In this document: positions 16,540-25,148 of the stretch, piece after piece | Layout of the letters: each line of letters begins with the position of its first letter | Numbering within the stretch: the first letter of the stretch is position 1 | Origin: Marinobacterium arenosum | GTDB taxonomy: Bacteria; Pseudomonadota; Gammaproteobacteria; Pseudomonadales; Balneatricaceae | NCBI RefSeq assembly: GCF_019795155.1 | Contig: NZ_JAILYN010000040.1 | Location: 1 to 43,276, forward strand | DNA length: 43,276 bases | Direction of reading: 5' to 3' | Position numbers and translations under genes: made by a program | The notes under the pieces: generated by a model | The model's input: the letters and a program-made list of their open reading frames with translations, nothing else | What the model was told of the DNA's origin: nothing | The model's database searches: none

Positions 16540-16768
16540 TTTATGGCTATTGCGATTTGTTCTTGTGCAAGATCATCATGAATTGATACAAATAACGACC
16601 AAAGCATTAGCTGTTTTGTAGCACGAGTTGAGTTAAGGTCTGCCCGGAAGGCAGATCGAGGGTGCGGACCGCCGCCGGCGGGATGGCCCACCGACACCAT
16701 AAAAACAACAGATAACAACAGATGTCCGCGTGGATTGCGCGTGTCCTACAAGCCAGGAGAAGAAACCA

Positions 16769-17794
16769 ATGATAAGAAGAACCTTCCTGAAAACCGCTGC
16801 CGCTGTATCCCTGGGGTTGACCCTGTCTGCTGGTGCGATGGCGGATAGCGTCATGCGCGTTGCCAGCTGGCTGCCGCCGACCCACCCGCAGAACGCGGTG
16901 GTCTTCCCGACCTGGGGTAAATGGATCGAGGAAGCGACCGAGGGCCGCGTCAAGCTGGAGATCGAATACGGCATGGGCCACCCGAAGACCATGTTCGAGC
17001 TGGTCGAAGATGGGGTGGTGGATGCCAGCTGGAGTTTCCACGGTTATGTTCCGGGTCGTTTCAAGCTGACCCAGGCGGTTGAGCAGCCGCTGCTGGGCGC
17101 TGACGCCGAAGCGGCATCGGTGGCGCACTGGCGGGTCAACGAAAAGTACTTCGCCAAGGCCAACGAGCACGACGGCCTGGTGCTGGCGGCGCTGTTCACC
17201 CACGGTCCGGGCCAGATCCACATGGCCCAGCCGATCAACTCGCTGGCAGATCTGAACGGCAAGAAAATCCGCCTGGGCGGCGGTGTCCAGGGTGTGATCG
17301 GCGAGCGGCTGCACGTCACTGCAGTGGGTGCGCCGGCACCGAAGGTCTACGAGATGATGCAGCAGGGGGTGATCGATGGCGTGTTCATCCCGATGGGCGA
17401 GCAGAAGACCCTGCGCCTGAACGAGGTGGCCCGCAACGTGGTCGCACTGCCGGGCGGCATGTACCTGGGTAGCTTCTCGATCTTCATCAACCCGGACTTC
17501 CTGGACAGCCTGAGCGAGAAAGACCGCCAGGCGGTGATGAGCGTCTCCGGCGAGAAACTGTCTGCCCTGGCCGGTCGTGCCTGGGACGAGGGTGACAAGG
17601 CCGGTTACGAGGCCGCCAAGGAAGCGGGCGTTAACGTCATGATGGTTGGCGAGAACGATCCGATCGCGAAAGAGTTCCGTGAAGTGGCCAAAGGCATGGA
17701 TGACGCCTGGATCGAGAGCGTTGCCGACCGTGGCGTCGATGCGAAAGCGGCTCTGGAAGAGCTGCGCTCCATCGCACGCAACTACGGTGAGTAA
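16769..17794 (+). CDS. dctP: TRAP transporter substrate-binding protein DctP
   Basis: This is the periplasmic solute receptor of a TRAP uptake system, 341 residues. The N-terminus MIRRTFLKTAAAV is a twin-arginine type signal (RRTFLK), so it may be exported folded through Tat. The mature protein has the usual DctP features, including LNGKKIRLGGGVQG near the middle. The ATG is set by AGGAGA at 16755-16760. It starts the dctPQM operon, followed by uspA. TRAP receptors mostly bind organic acids with a conserved arginine. Next to aromatic genes, an aromatic acid is the likely ligand, but this is inference. Confidence 0.88.
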   Translation: MIRRTFLKTAAAVSLGLTLSAGAMADSVMRVASWLPPTHPQNAVVFPTWGKWIEEATEGRVKLEIEYGMGHPKTMFELVEDGVVDASWSFHGYVPGRFKLTQAVEQPLLGADAEAASVAHWRVNEKYFAKANEHDGLVLAALFTHGPGQIHMAQPINSLADLNGKKIRLGGGVQGVIGERLHVTAVGAPAPKVYEMMQQGVIDGVFIPMGEQKTLRLNEVARNVVALPGGMYLGSFSIFINPDFLDSLSEKDRQAVMSVSGEKLSALAGRAWDEGDKAGYEAAKEAGVNVMMVGENDPIAKEFREVAKGMDDAWIESVADRGVDAKAALEELRSIARNYGE

Positions 17795-17805
17795 GGAGTC
17801 TCCGT

Positions 17806-18321
17806 ATGGCGTTTAGTGCCTGGCTGACAGCGCACTACGAAGAGAAGGGGCCGGTCAAGTGGCTGGCCTTTTCTCTGGAGTTGGTGGCTGCGGTAACCCT
17901 GTTCCTGCTGATGTTGCTGACCTGTGCAGACGTAATCGGCCGTTACTTCTTCGATAACTCGGTCGATGGCACGACCGAATTGACCGAGATCGGCATCGCG
18001 ATTCTGATCTTTGCCGAGATGCCGGTCATCACCTGGCGCGGTGGTCATGTGGTGGTCGACGTGCTCGATCGCATGTTGGGCAGCACGATGCTGAAAGTGC
18101 TCGGGCTGCTGTCGGCATTCCTGATCTCCACGTCGCTCTATTTTCTGGCCGTGCGCATCTATGAACTTGCGGAGCGTTCGTTGCGCCGTGAAGAGGTCAC
18201 CGAATACCTGCTGATTCCGGTTGGCCTGGTGGTTCAGTACATCGCGGTGATGAGCTGGATCACGGCCGGCGCCATGATCACCTATGGCGTCTACCGGCTG
18301 CTGTTCGCGTCTGACGATTAA
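17806..18321 (+). CDS. dctQ: TRAP transporter small membrane subunit DctQ
   Basis: This 171-residue inner-membrane protein has four hydrophobic segments and the DctQ signature LTCADVIGRYFFD near 36-50. It bridges the periplasmic receptor and the large permease. AAGGAG lies seven bases before its ATG and only eleven bases separate it from dctP, so the genes are cotranscribed. Confidence 0.9.
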   Translation: MAFSAWLTAHYEEKGPVKWLAFSLELVAAVTLFLLMLLTCADVIGRYFFDNSVDGTTELTEIGIAILIFAEMPVITWRGGHVVVDVLDRMLGSTMLKVLGLLSAFLISTSLYFLAVRIYELAERSLRREEVTEYLLIPVGLVVQYIAVMSWITAGAMITYGVYRLLFASDD

Positions 18322-18351
18322 AACGATAACAACGCTACAGGTATTTTCAGT

Positions 18352-19680
18352 ATGACAACTGCGTTGATCGGCTTTGGGATTCTGCTAATCCTGATCGTGG
18401 TGGTACGGATCCCGATCGCATTTTCCATGGGGATCGTCGGTTTCTTCGGTTTTGCCGCGACCATGGGGCTGACTTTTGACAATATTGGCGACTTTCGCTG
18501 GACCGGCCCACTGTCGATGGCCGCCAAGCGGGTGGTGGACACCGCGCAGGAGTATGGCCTGTCGGTGATTCCGCTGTTCATCCTGATGGGCAACCTGGTC
18601 ACCAAATCCGGGCTGTCCCACGAGCTTTACCGGGCATCCAATGCATTTCTCGGCCACCGCAAAGGCGGCCTGTCGATGGCCACGGTGGTCGCCTGCGGTG
18701 GCTTCTCGGCGATCTGCGGTTCCAGCCTGGCGACCTCGGCCACCATGGCCAAGGTGGCGATGCCGCCGATGCGTAAATACGGCTATGCCGATTCGCTGGC
18801 TACCGCTTCGATCGCCGCCGGCGGTACTCTGGGGATCCTGATCCCGCCCAGCGTGATCCTGGTGATCTACGGCCTTCTGACCGAAACCAGTATCCGTGAA
18901 CTGTTTGCAGCCGGCTTTATCCCTGGGTTCCTCGGCATCCTGCTGTACCTGGCGGCGGTGCGCTACGTGGTCTGGCGTAACCCGGAAGCCGGTCCCTGCG
19001 GCGAGAAGCTGGACTGGCCGGAGCGTATGCAGGCGCTGAGAGGCGTCTGGGGGGTACTGATCCTGTTCACTGTGGTGATGGGCGGTATCTACCTGGGGAT
19101 CTTCACGCCGACCGAAGCGGCCGGTATCGGGGCCGGCGGTGCCTTCGTGATTGCACTGTCGCGTAAGACGCTGACCTTCAGTAGCCTGTTCGACATTCTG
19201 ACCGACACCGCCCGTACCTCGGCGATGCTGTTCTCGGTGTTGATCGGCGCGCTGATCTTCTCCAACTTCATCAACCGTGCAGGGCTGCCGGCAGATCTAT
19301 TGGAGTTCGTCACCGGCCTGAATGTGTCGCCGATGATGGTGATCTTCGCGATCCTGCTGATCTACATCGTGCTGGGGATGGTGTTCGAGAGCCTGTCGAT
19401 GATGCTGCTGACGGTGCCGATCTTCTTCCCGCTGGTGCAGAGCCTGGGCTTCGACCTGGTTTGGTTCGGCATCGTGGTGGTGGTGGTGACCGAGATCAGC
19501 CTGATCACCCCGCCGGTGGGTATGAACGTGTTCGTGCTCAGCGCGGTGCTCAGGGATATCAAGGCATCGACCATTTTCAAGGGGGTGACCCCGTTCTGGT
19601 GCGCGGATATCGTCCGGCTGCTGCTGATTACGCTGATCGCACCGATCTCGCTGATCCTGCCGGAACTGCTGTACCGATAA
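18352..19680 (+). CDS. dctM: TRAP transporter large permease DctM
   Basis: This 442-residue permease has about twelve membrane segments and uses the sodium or proton gradient to move the solute delivered by DctP. Typical stretches include GGTLGILIPPSVILVIYG, FTPTEAAGIGAGGA and TPPVGMNVFV near the C-terminus. It starts 30 bp after dctQ with only a weak ribosome site, so translation may be coupled to dctQ. A strong terminator follows at 19691. Confidence 0.92.
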   Translation: MTTALIGFGILLILIVVVRIPIAFSMGIVGFFGFAATMGLTFDNIGDFRWTGPLSMAAKRVVDTAQEYGLSVIPLFILMGNLVTKSGLSHELYRASNAFLGHRKGGLSMATVVACGGFSAICGSSLATSATMAKVAMPPMRKYGYADSLATASIAAGGTLGILIPPSVILVIYGLLTETSIRELFAAGFIPGFLGILLYLAAVRYVVWRNPEAGPCGEKLDWPERMQALRGVWGVLILFTVVMGGIYLGIFTPTEAAGIGAGGAFVIALSRKTLTFSSLFDILTDTARTSAMLFSVLIGALIFSNFINRAGLPADLLEFVTGLNVSPMMVIFAILLIYIVLGMVFESLSMMLLTVPIFFPLVQSLGFDLVWFGIVVVVVTEISLITPPVGMNVFVLSAVLRDIKASTIFKGVTPFWCADIVRLLLITLIAPISLILPELLYR

Positions 19681-19690
19681 CAACCTTTTA

Positions 19691-19720
19691 AAAGAGCCCG
19701 CGACGGGCTCTTTGTTTTTT
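19691..19720 (+). terminator. Terminator after dctM
   Basis: AAAGAGCCCG / CGGGCTCTTT with a 3-nt loop, then a T-rich tail. It separates dctPQM from uspA, so uspA is reached by read-through or its own promoter. Confidence 0.9.
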
Positions 19721-19762
19721 CCGCTCTGCCGACCGTCTTCAGGTCGGCGAAGGAGTCTGATC

Positions 19763-20248
19763 ATGCTGCCTGACGTTAACAAGATACTGTATGCCTCGGA
19801 TATCGAGCAGGGCTCGCGGCCGGCCTTTCGTGCCGCTGTCAGCCTGGCCGGCCATTACGATGCCGAGGTCACCTTTCTGCACGTGATTGAGCCGCTCAGC
19901 GCCACGGCGCAGAGTATCGTCAAGACGATGATGAACGACGAATCGCTGCACGAGCTGCACGATGCCAGCGTCGATAACCTGCGTAAGAAGCTGATGGAGC
20001 GGATAGACCGCTTCTGTGAGAGCGAGCTGGATGACGGTGAAAAGATGCGCGAGGACCAGATCGTCGCCCGGGTGGAAGAAGGGGTTGCCGACCGGGTAAT
20101 CCTGAAAGTGGCCGAGGAGATCGACGCCGACGTGATCGTCATGGGGACTCGCACCCATACCGCGATGGGCCAGTTCCTGCTGGGCTCGACTGCCAACAAG
20201 GTGATGCATCAGTCGAAACGGCCGGTGCTGATCGTGCCGTTGAAATAA
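19763..20248 (+). CDS. TRAP-associated universal stress protein (UspA family)
   Basis: This 161-residue cytoplasmic protein has the UspA alpha/beta fold, with DVIVMGTRTHTAMGQF and LGSTANKV forming the ATP-binding loop region near the C-terminus. The ATG at 19763 has AAGGAG at 19750-19755; a longer in-frame start is unlikely because it crosses the terminator. UspA proteins encoded with TRAP systems, such as TeaD with the ectoine transporter TeaABC, modulate transport in response to nucleotide. The same role is inferred here. Confidence 0.88.
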   Translation: MLPDVNKILYASDIEQGSRPAFRAAVSLAGHYDAEVTFLHVIEPLSATAQSIVKTMMNDESLHELHDASVDNLRKKLMERIDRFCESELDDGEKMREDQIVARVEEGVADRVILKVAEEIDADVIVMGTRTHTAMGQFLLGSTANKVMHQSKRPVLIVPLK

Positions 20249-20329
20249 CGCCGGGGTCGTTGCCGTGTGCTTTTTGATGGGTGTCCAGCAGCTATTGGCC
20301 CGTATATGGCATGAATAACCAGTTTTTTG

Positions 20330-20356
20330 CTTCTATTATGGAAATAATGTTGTTCG
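20330..20356 (+). promoter_or_regulatory. LysR-type box upstream of the MBL-fold gene
   Basis: CTTC-N7-GAAA (20330-20344) is followed by TAATGTTGTTCG. The 16-nt block GAAATAATGTTGTTCG (20341-20356) is identical to 22778-22793 before the monooxygenase gene. It lies about 160 bp before the start codon. Confidence 0.65.
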
Positions 20357-20515
20357 TCTGAGGCGGGTTATCCGGTCGGATGGATTCGGTATCTTGGTGT
20401 TACCCGGGTATTGGCGTTACCGGTAACCACCAGCTGCCAGCCGCGCAGTGCGTCCTTACCCCTCTATGCTGTCTCTGCGGACATAATCAGAATCTAGTAA
20501 TTATAGGAAAACAAC

Positions 20516-21478
20516 ATGGCGAAGAAGCCCTTTGCGTCCTCGGCGGACCTCGGTGTAAAAACCGAAACTCTGGAAATCCTGGGTGATGGTATCTATGCCC
20601 TGACGGCGGAAGGTGACCCCAACATCGGTGCGGTGGAAGGGGAGGACTTTATCGTCGCCTTCGAAGCCCGTGCGACGCCGAAAGCTGCCAGCGACTGGCT
20701 GGAGAGACTGCGCGAGCACACCGACAAGCCGATCAAGTACCTGGTGCTGTCCCACTACCACGCCGTACGGGTGCTGGGTGCCTCCGCGTTCAACGCCGAG
20801 TCGATCATCGCCCATGAGAAGACCAAGTTCCTGATCGAAGAGCGGGGCATGCAGGACTGGGCCAGCGAATATGGCCGTATGCCGCGCCTGTTCCGCGAAC
20901 CGGACGGTATTCCGGGACTGACCCATCCGGACATCGTGTTCAACGACCGGCTGGAGATTCCGCTGGGCGGTGATCGTGGAAACCTGGTGCTGGAATACTG
21001 CGGCCGTGGCCACACTGCCGGCGATATCTGCGCCTGGATTCCGAAACAGAAAGTACTGTTCGCCGGCGATCTGGTCGAGGCGGAAGCGGCGCTTTACACC
21101 GGCGATGCGTTCCATTTCGACTGGGCCAGCAACACCCTGGACAAGGTCAAGGCCTATGAGGCGGAAGTGCTGGTCGGCGGCCGTGGTGCGGTCGCCCGTG
21201 GCCGAGAGGAGGTCGATGCGGCGATCGAGCAGACCCGTGGCTTCCTGAACGGCATGATCGAGAAGGTCGGTGAAGTACACAAGCGTGGCGGTACGCTGAA
21301 GGAGGCGTTCGAAGCGACTCACGAGCACCTGGCGCCGAAGTTCGGCATGTGGCCGATCTTCGAGCACTGCCTGCCGTTCGACGTGCAGCGCCTGTGGGAC
21401 GAGTTCGAAGGTGTCGACTGGCCGCGTATCTGGACCGCCGAGCGGGACCAGGAGGTTTGGGATCAGCTGCAGGACTGA
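20516..21478 (+). CDS. Variant metallo-beta-lactamase-fold hydrolase
   Basis: This 320-residue protein has the metallo-beta-lactamase fold, but the metal motif is altered. Where HxHxDH is expected it has HYHAVR (His80, His82), losing the Asp-His pair. His166 in GRGHTAGD and Asp185 in LFAGDLV are kept. It may bind one metal or use other ligands such as those in FEHCLPFD near the C-terminus. AGGAAA precedes the ATG. It shares a promoter element with the monooxygenase and TRAP genes, so a step in the same aromatic route, perhaps ester or lactone hydrolysis, is plausible. The reaction is unknown. Confidence 0.8.
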   Translation: MAKKPFASSADLGVKTETLEILGDGIYALTAEGDPNIGAVEGEDFIVAFEARATPKAASDWLERLREHTDKPIKYLVLSHYHAVRVLGASAFNAESIIAHEKTKFLIEERGMQDWASEYGRMPRLFREPDGIPGLTHPDIVFNDRLEIPLGGDRGNLVLEYCGRGHTAGDICAWIPKQKVLFAGDLVEAEAALYTGDAFHFDWASNTLDKVKAYEAEVLVGGRGAVARGREEVDAAIEQTRGFLNGMIEKVGEVHKRGGTLKEAFEATHEHLAPKFGMWPIFEHCLPFDVQRLWDEFEGVDWPRIWTAERDQEVWDQLQD

Positions 21479-21538
21479 GTCTGAACCCTGCGCATGCGGC
21501 CGTCTGAAGCCTTGGCGGCCGCCTGCCATTGACTTCCA

Positions 21539-21568
21539 TTACCCGCCGGTCGCAGGACCGGCGGGTAA
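21539..21568 (+). terminator. Hairpin between MBL-fold gene and lysR
   Basis: A 13-bp perfect stem TTACCCGCCGGTC / GACCGGCGGGTAA with loop GCAG, 60 bp past the MBL-fold stop. The T-tract is weak (AATTTG). Confidence 0.65.
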
Positions 21569-21706
21569 TTTGCTATCTGGCCTGGCGAAAATGTATGCCG
21601 ACGTCGGTTACGCGGCAGCCTGCAGAGCGACCGATATGACCGGCCGGCGGCGTTGTCCGCATTATCGGGTCTGGTGAACCAACGACAACAATCAACCGGA
21701 GTGGCT

Positions 21707-22621
21707 ATGGATGTTTTATCGGCGATGGGCGTGTTCGTCCGGGTGGTCGAGTTGAAGAGTTTTTCGCTGGCGGCCACCGAACTGGGGATCTCCAGTTCAT
21801 CGGTCAGCAAGCAGATCTCCCATCTGGAGAAGCATGTTGGGGCCCGTCTGCTGCAGCGTACCACCCGACGGCTCAGTGTCACCGAGGTTGGCGCGGTCTA
21901 CTACGACAAGTGTGTGCGCATCCTGTCGGACGTGGAGCAGGCGGAGGACCTGGTTTCCCAGCTGCAGGGGCAGGCGCGCGGGGTGCTGCGGATCAACTGC
22001 AACATGACCTTCGGCCAGATTCAGCTGTCCAAGGCGATTCCCGAGTTCATGCAGCAGTTTCCCGATATCCAGGTGGACGTGACCCTCGATGACCGTCCGC
22101 CCGATCTGATCCGCGACGGCTTTGATCTGGCGATCCGCATCGCCGATCCTCAATTGCCCGATTCCAGCCTGATCGCCCGCGAAATCTCGTCTATCCCTAT
22201 GTATATCTGCGCCACGCCGACCTATTTGGAACAAAACGGCTGGCCCAGCTGTGCCGAGGACCTGAAGCACCACAACTGCCTGGTGTTCGTGCATGCTGCC
22301 AATGCCAACCAGTGGACCCTGGAGCGCAACGGTCAGCGCTGCACTGTGCAGGTGGAAGGCGATATGAAGGCCAACAACAGCCTGGTGGTGCGCGAATCGG
22401 TACTGGCCCATCGCGGTATCGGCAACCTGGCCGATTTCGTGATCGCCCGCTTTGTCGCCTCCGGCGACCTGGTGCAGGTATTTCCGGACCACCAGCCCGA
22501 ACGGCTGTCGATCTTCGCCGTTTATCCCGACCGAAAGTACGTCTCGCCCAAGGTCAGCCACTTCATGGAGTTCTTCAAGGATTGGCTGGAGCGCAATATG
22601 AAGCGGGACCTGTGGCTCTGA
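21707..22621 (+). CDS. LysR-family regulator of the aromatic module
   Basis: This 304-residue LysR regulator has an N-terminal helix-turn-helix (FSLAATELGISSSSVSKQI near 25-43) and a substrate-binding domain of the group that includes DsdC- and AaeR-like proteins. The ATG at 21707 is preceded by CGGAG; an upstream in-frame start is unlikely. It lies between the MBL-fold and monooxygenase genes, all in the same direction. Both those genes and the TRAP operon carry a TTC-N7-GAA LysR box, and this protein is the most likely factor for it. No box is visible at its own start. Confidence 0.88.
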   Translation: MDVLSAMGVFVRVVELKSFSLAATELGISSSSVSKQISHLEKHVGARLLQRTTRRLSVTEVGAVYYDKCVRILSDVEQAEDLVSQLQGQARGVLRINCNMTFGQIQLSKAIPEFMQQFPDIQVDVTLDDRPPDLIRDGFDLAIRIADPQLPDSSLIAREISSIPMYICATPTYLEQNGWPSCAEDLKHHNCLVFVHAANANQWTLERNGQRCTVQVEGDMKANNSLVVRESVLAHRGIGNLADFVIARFVASGDLVQVFPDHQPERLSIFAVYPDRKYVSPKVSHFMEFFKDWLERNMKRDLWL

Positions 22622-22766
22622 AGGCAGGTTAATTTTTCGATACGTTCGTTAATGCCGGTAGGGTCGCGCCCAGGTGTTAACCCGCTTTGGGCGACATATT
22701 TGAGGTTAACTGGCTGAAATATAAGAAGAAGTATGTTTTAGCCAGCAAGAAGGCGTGACTGCTTTC

Positions 22767-22793
22767 TTTCTCTTCGAGAAATAATGTTGTTCG
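22767..22793 (+). promoter_or_regulatory. LysR-type box upstream of the flavin monooxygenase
   Basis: TTTCTC-TTC-GAGAAA (22767-22781) is a perfect 6-bp inverted repeat that fits T-N11-A and continues into TAATGTTGTTCG. Sixteen bases (22778-22793) are identical to the block before the MBL-fold gene. It lies about 100 bp before the start codon. Confidence 0.7.
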
Positions 22794-22890
22794 GCGCTGC
22801 TGGATTATCGATCAGCGTAGATACTTTATCTTAGAACCCGTTGAGGCTGTCCACTGACTGAATCGATAACAAGAACACGAGTGCCAAGCG

Positions 22891-24567
22891 ATGCTGAACA
22901 CATACACTTTTCCAGAATTTGATTATGTCCGCTCTGCGGACCAGGATGCACAACAGCCGGTGAAACATCCGGTGGTTGTGATCGGTGCGGGCCCGATCGG
23001 GATGGCTGCGGCCATCGACCTTGCCATCCATGATGTGCCGGTGGTGGTGCTGGATGACAACAACACCGTTTCCGTTGGCTCCCGCGCGGTCTGCTACGCC
23101 AAGCGGTTCCTCGATATCTCCGACCGGCTGGGCGTTGGCCAGCGGCTGGTCGACAAGGGTGTGACCTGGAACGTCGGCAAGGTGTTCTTCGAGAGCGAGC
23201 AGATCTACAGCTTCAACATGCTGCCGGAAGAGCACCACCGTCGTCCGGGCTTCATCAACCTGCAGCAGTACTACCTCGAAGAGTACATGGTCGACCGGAT
23301 CAACGAGCTGGACAAGGCCGACCTGCGCTGGAAGAACAAGCTGGTAGCAATCGAACAGGGCGACGACGAGGTCACCCTGACGGTGGAGACCCCGGAAGGT
23401 CCCTATACCATCAAGGCCGACTACGTGATCGCCTGTGATGGTGCCAACTCCAAGACCCGCGAAATGTGCGGCCTGGAATCCAAGGGCCAGATCTTCCACG
23501 ACCGCTTCCTGATCGCCGACGTGGTGATGGATCCGAAGAAATTCCCGCCGGAGCGCTGGTTCTGGTTCAACCCGCCGTTCCACAAGGGCCAGTCCACGCT
23601 GTTGCACCGCCAGGCGGACAACGTATGGCGAATCGACTTCGACCTGGGTTGGGATGCCGATCCGGAAGAGGAGAAAAAGCCGGAAAACATCATCCCGCGG
23701 GTGCGTGCCTTCCTCGGCCAGGATGTCGAGTTCGAGCTGGAGTGGGCGTCGGTCTACACCTTCACCTGCCGCCGGATGGACGAGTTCCGTCAGGGCCGGA
23801 TCTTCTTCGCCGGTGACGCGGCCCACCAGGTATCGCCGTTCGGTGCCCGGGGTGCCAACTCCGGTATCGAGGATACCGACAACCTGACCTGGAAACTGAA
23901 GCTGGTGATGGACGGCCAGGCGCCGGCCAGCCTGCTGGACAGCTACTCCGAAGAGCGTACCTTCGCGGCGGACGAGAACATCCTCAACTCGACCCGCAGT
24001 ACCGACTTCATCACGCCGAAAAACGAAGCCAGCCGCACCTTCCGTGACGCGGTGCTGAAACTGGCCAAGGACTATACCTTTGCCCGTCCGCTGGTCAACA
24101 GTGGTCGTCTGTCGGTGCCGCCGTTCCTGACCGAGTCGCCGCTCAACACTGCCGATCGCGACCGCTTCGACTGCAAGGTGGTGCCGGGTGCGCCCTGCAC
24201 CGACGGCCCGGTCATGCGCGATGGCAAAGACGACTTCCTGCTGACCTGCCTGGGTAACCGGTTCAACGGCGTGCTGTTTGTCGAAAACCGTACCGATCTG
24301 GATAAAGAGACCCTGGCGGCACTGGCGGAGTTGGCCCAGCAGCCGGTGCCGGTCAACACTTTCCTGATCGCCAGCCATGAGATGGACCTGGCGCTGCCGG
24401 AAGGCGTCGAGTTGCTGGTCGACAAGTATGGCGTGATCAAGGACCGCCTGGATGCCCGCGCCGGCACCTTCTACCTGACCCGTCCCGATCAGATGGTAAC
24501 CGCCCGCATGCGTAAGTTCGACAAGGCGGCGGTGGTTGAGGCCCAGAACAAGGCCATGGGCAAGTAA
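22891..24567 (+). CDS. Class A flavin monooxygenase (aromatic hydroxylase)
   Basis: This 558-residue enzyme belongs to the FAD_binding_3 family that includes MhpA (3-(3-hydroxyphenyl)propionate hydroxylase). GAGPIG at 32-37 is the Rossmann FAD motif, CDGAN near 182 is the DG motif, and FAGDAAHQVSPFGARG from about 306 is the GD motif. Such enzymes hydroxylate phenolic rings using NAD(P)H and oxygen. With FahA and MaiA downstream, a 3-hydroxyphenylacetate-type substrate giving homogentisate, or 3-hydroxybenzoate giving gentisate, is possible; the sequence does not decide. The ribosome site is weak. DUF2783 follows after 24 bp. Confidence 0.85.
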   Translation: MLNTYTFPEFDYVRSADQDAQQPVKHPVVVIGAGPIGMAAAIDLAIHDVPVVVLDDNNTVSVGSRAVCYAKRFLDISDRLGVGQRLVDKGVTWNVGKVFFESEQIYSFNMLPEEHHRRPGFINLQQYYLEEYMVDRINELDKADLRWKNKLVAIEQGDDEVTLTVETPEGPYTIKADYVIACDGANSKTREMCGLESKGQIFHDRFLIADVVMDPKKFPPERWFWFNPPFHKGQSTLLHRQADNVWRIDFDLGWDADPEEEKKPENIIPRVRAFLGQDVEFELEWASVYTFTCRRMDEFRQGRIFFAGDAAHQVSPFGARGANSGIEDTDNLTWKLKLVMDGQAPASLLDSYSEERTFAADENILNSTRSTDFITPKNEASRTFRDAVLKLAKDYTFARPLVNSGRLSVPPFLTESPLNTADRDRFDCKVVPGAPCTDGPVMRDGKDDFLLTCLGNRFNGVLFVENRTDLDKETLAALAELAQQPVPVNTFLIASHEMDLALPEGVELLVDKYGVIKDRLDARAGTFYLTRPDQMVTARMRKFDKAAVVEAQNKAMGK

Positions 24568-24591
24568 CGGATAACAAGAGAGAACAGACCA

Positions 24592-24795
24592 ATGAGCAAA
24601 CTGATTACTGAGCCGAACCTGCCGCGCCCGGACGATTTTTACCAGGAGCTGACCGACCTGCACCGTGACCTGACCCCGGAGCAGACTGCCGATGTAAACG
24701 CCCGGCTGATCCTGCTGCTGAGCAACCATATCGGTGACCAGCAGGTGCTGTCCGAAGCGATGAGAATCGCTCGCGAGCATATCCCGGCCGATTGA
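24592..24795 (+). CDS. DUF2783 small protein, monooxygenase partner
   Basis: This 67-residue protein matches the DUF2783 family pattern: PDDFYQELTDLHRDLTPEQ followed by NARLILLLSNHIGD and an EA-rich helix. It is cytoplasmic, with no known catalytic residues. It lies 24 bp after the flavin monooxygenase and before a terminator. DUF2783 genes are typically found beside this type of monooxygenase, so an accessory or stabilising role is likely but unproven. Confidence 0.82.
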   Translation: MSKLITEPNLPRPDDFYQELTDLHRDLTPEQTADVNARLILLLSNHIGDQQVLSEAMRIAREHIPAD

Positions 24796-24814
24796 TGCCA
24801 ACGGGGTAAAAACG

Positions 24815-24846
24815 ACAGGCCCACCTGAGTGTGGGCCTGTGCCGTT
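24815..24846 (+). terminator. Terminator after DUF2783 gene
   Basis: ACAGGCCCAC (24815-24824) pairs with GTGGGCCTGT (24831-24840), 20 bp past the stop codon. The following sequence is only moderately T-rich. Confidence 0.75.
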
Positions 24847-24849
24847 TCT

Positions 24850-24876
24850 ATAGTTTTTATAGTTTCAATAGTTTCG
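24850..24876. repeat. Triplicated 9-bp motif upstream of fahA
   Basis: ATAGTTT occurs three times at 24850, 24859 and 24868, at exact 9-bp spacing. The gap up to fahA (347 bp from the DUF2783 stop) also has three copies of TTGTTGC at about 24991, 25001 and 25023. These may be regulator sites or slippage products. Nothing else is visible there. Confidence 0.5.
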
Positions 24877-25148
24877 GCGACAGCCACTGCCAAATGGCAG
24901 CAGGGTGGAACAGGGTGAAGCCATCCGGCATCGGCTGGAACAGCGCCGAGTAAGAAATCGCCTGTGTCTATCAGGCTGCACTAAGAAAGGTTGTTGCGGG
25001 TTGTTGCAACTGTTCGGCGGATTGTTGCGCTGGGCGGCGTTGCAATAGCCGGTAGCAGACAGGACAATGCATCCAGGCCGCCAGCCGCTGTCGACGTGGA
25101 CCCGAGTGACGCGGTGTGCGGCAAAAAATTATTACAAAGGAGGGCACG

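Noticed and set aside
22831-24801. A 656-codon open frame on the minus strand opposite the flavin monooxygenase
   Set aside because: It is the mirror of a GC-rich gene with clear FAD motifs on the plus strand; the antisense product has no recognisable domain.
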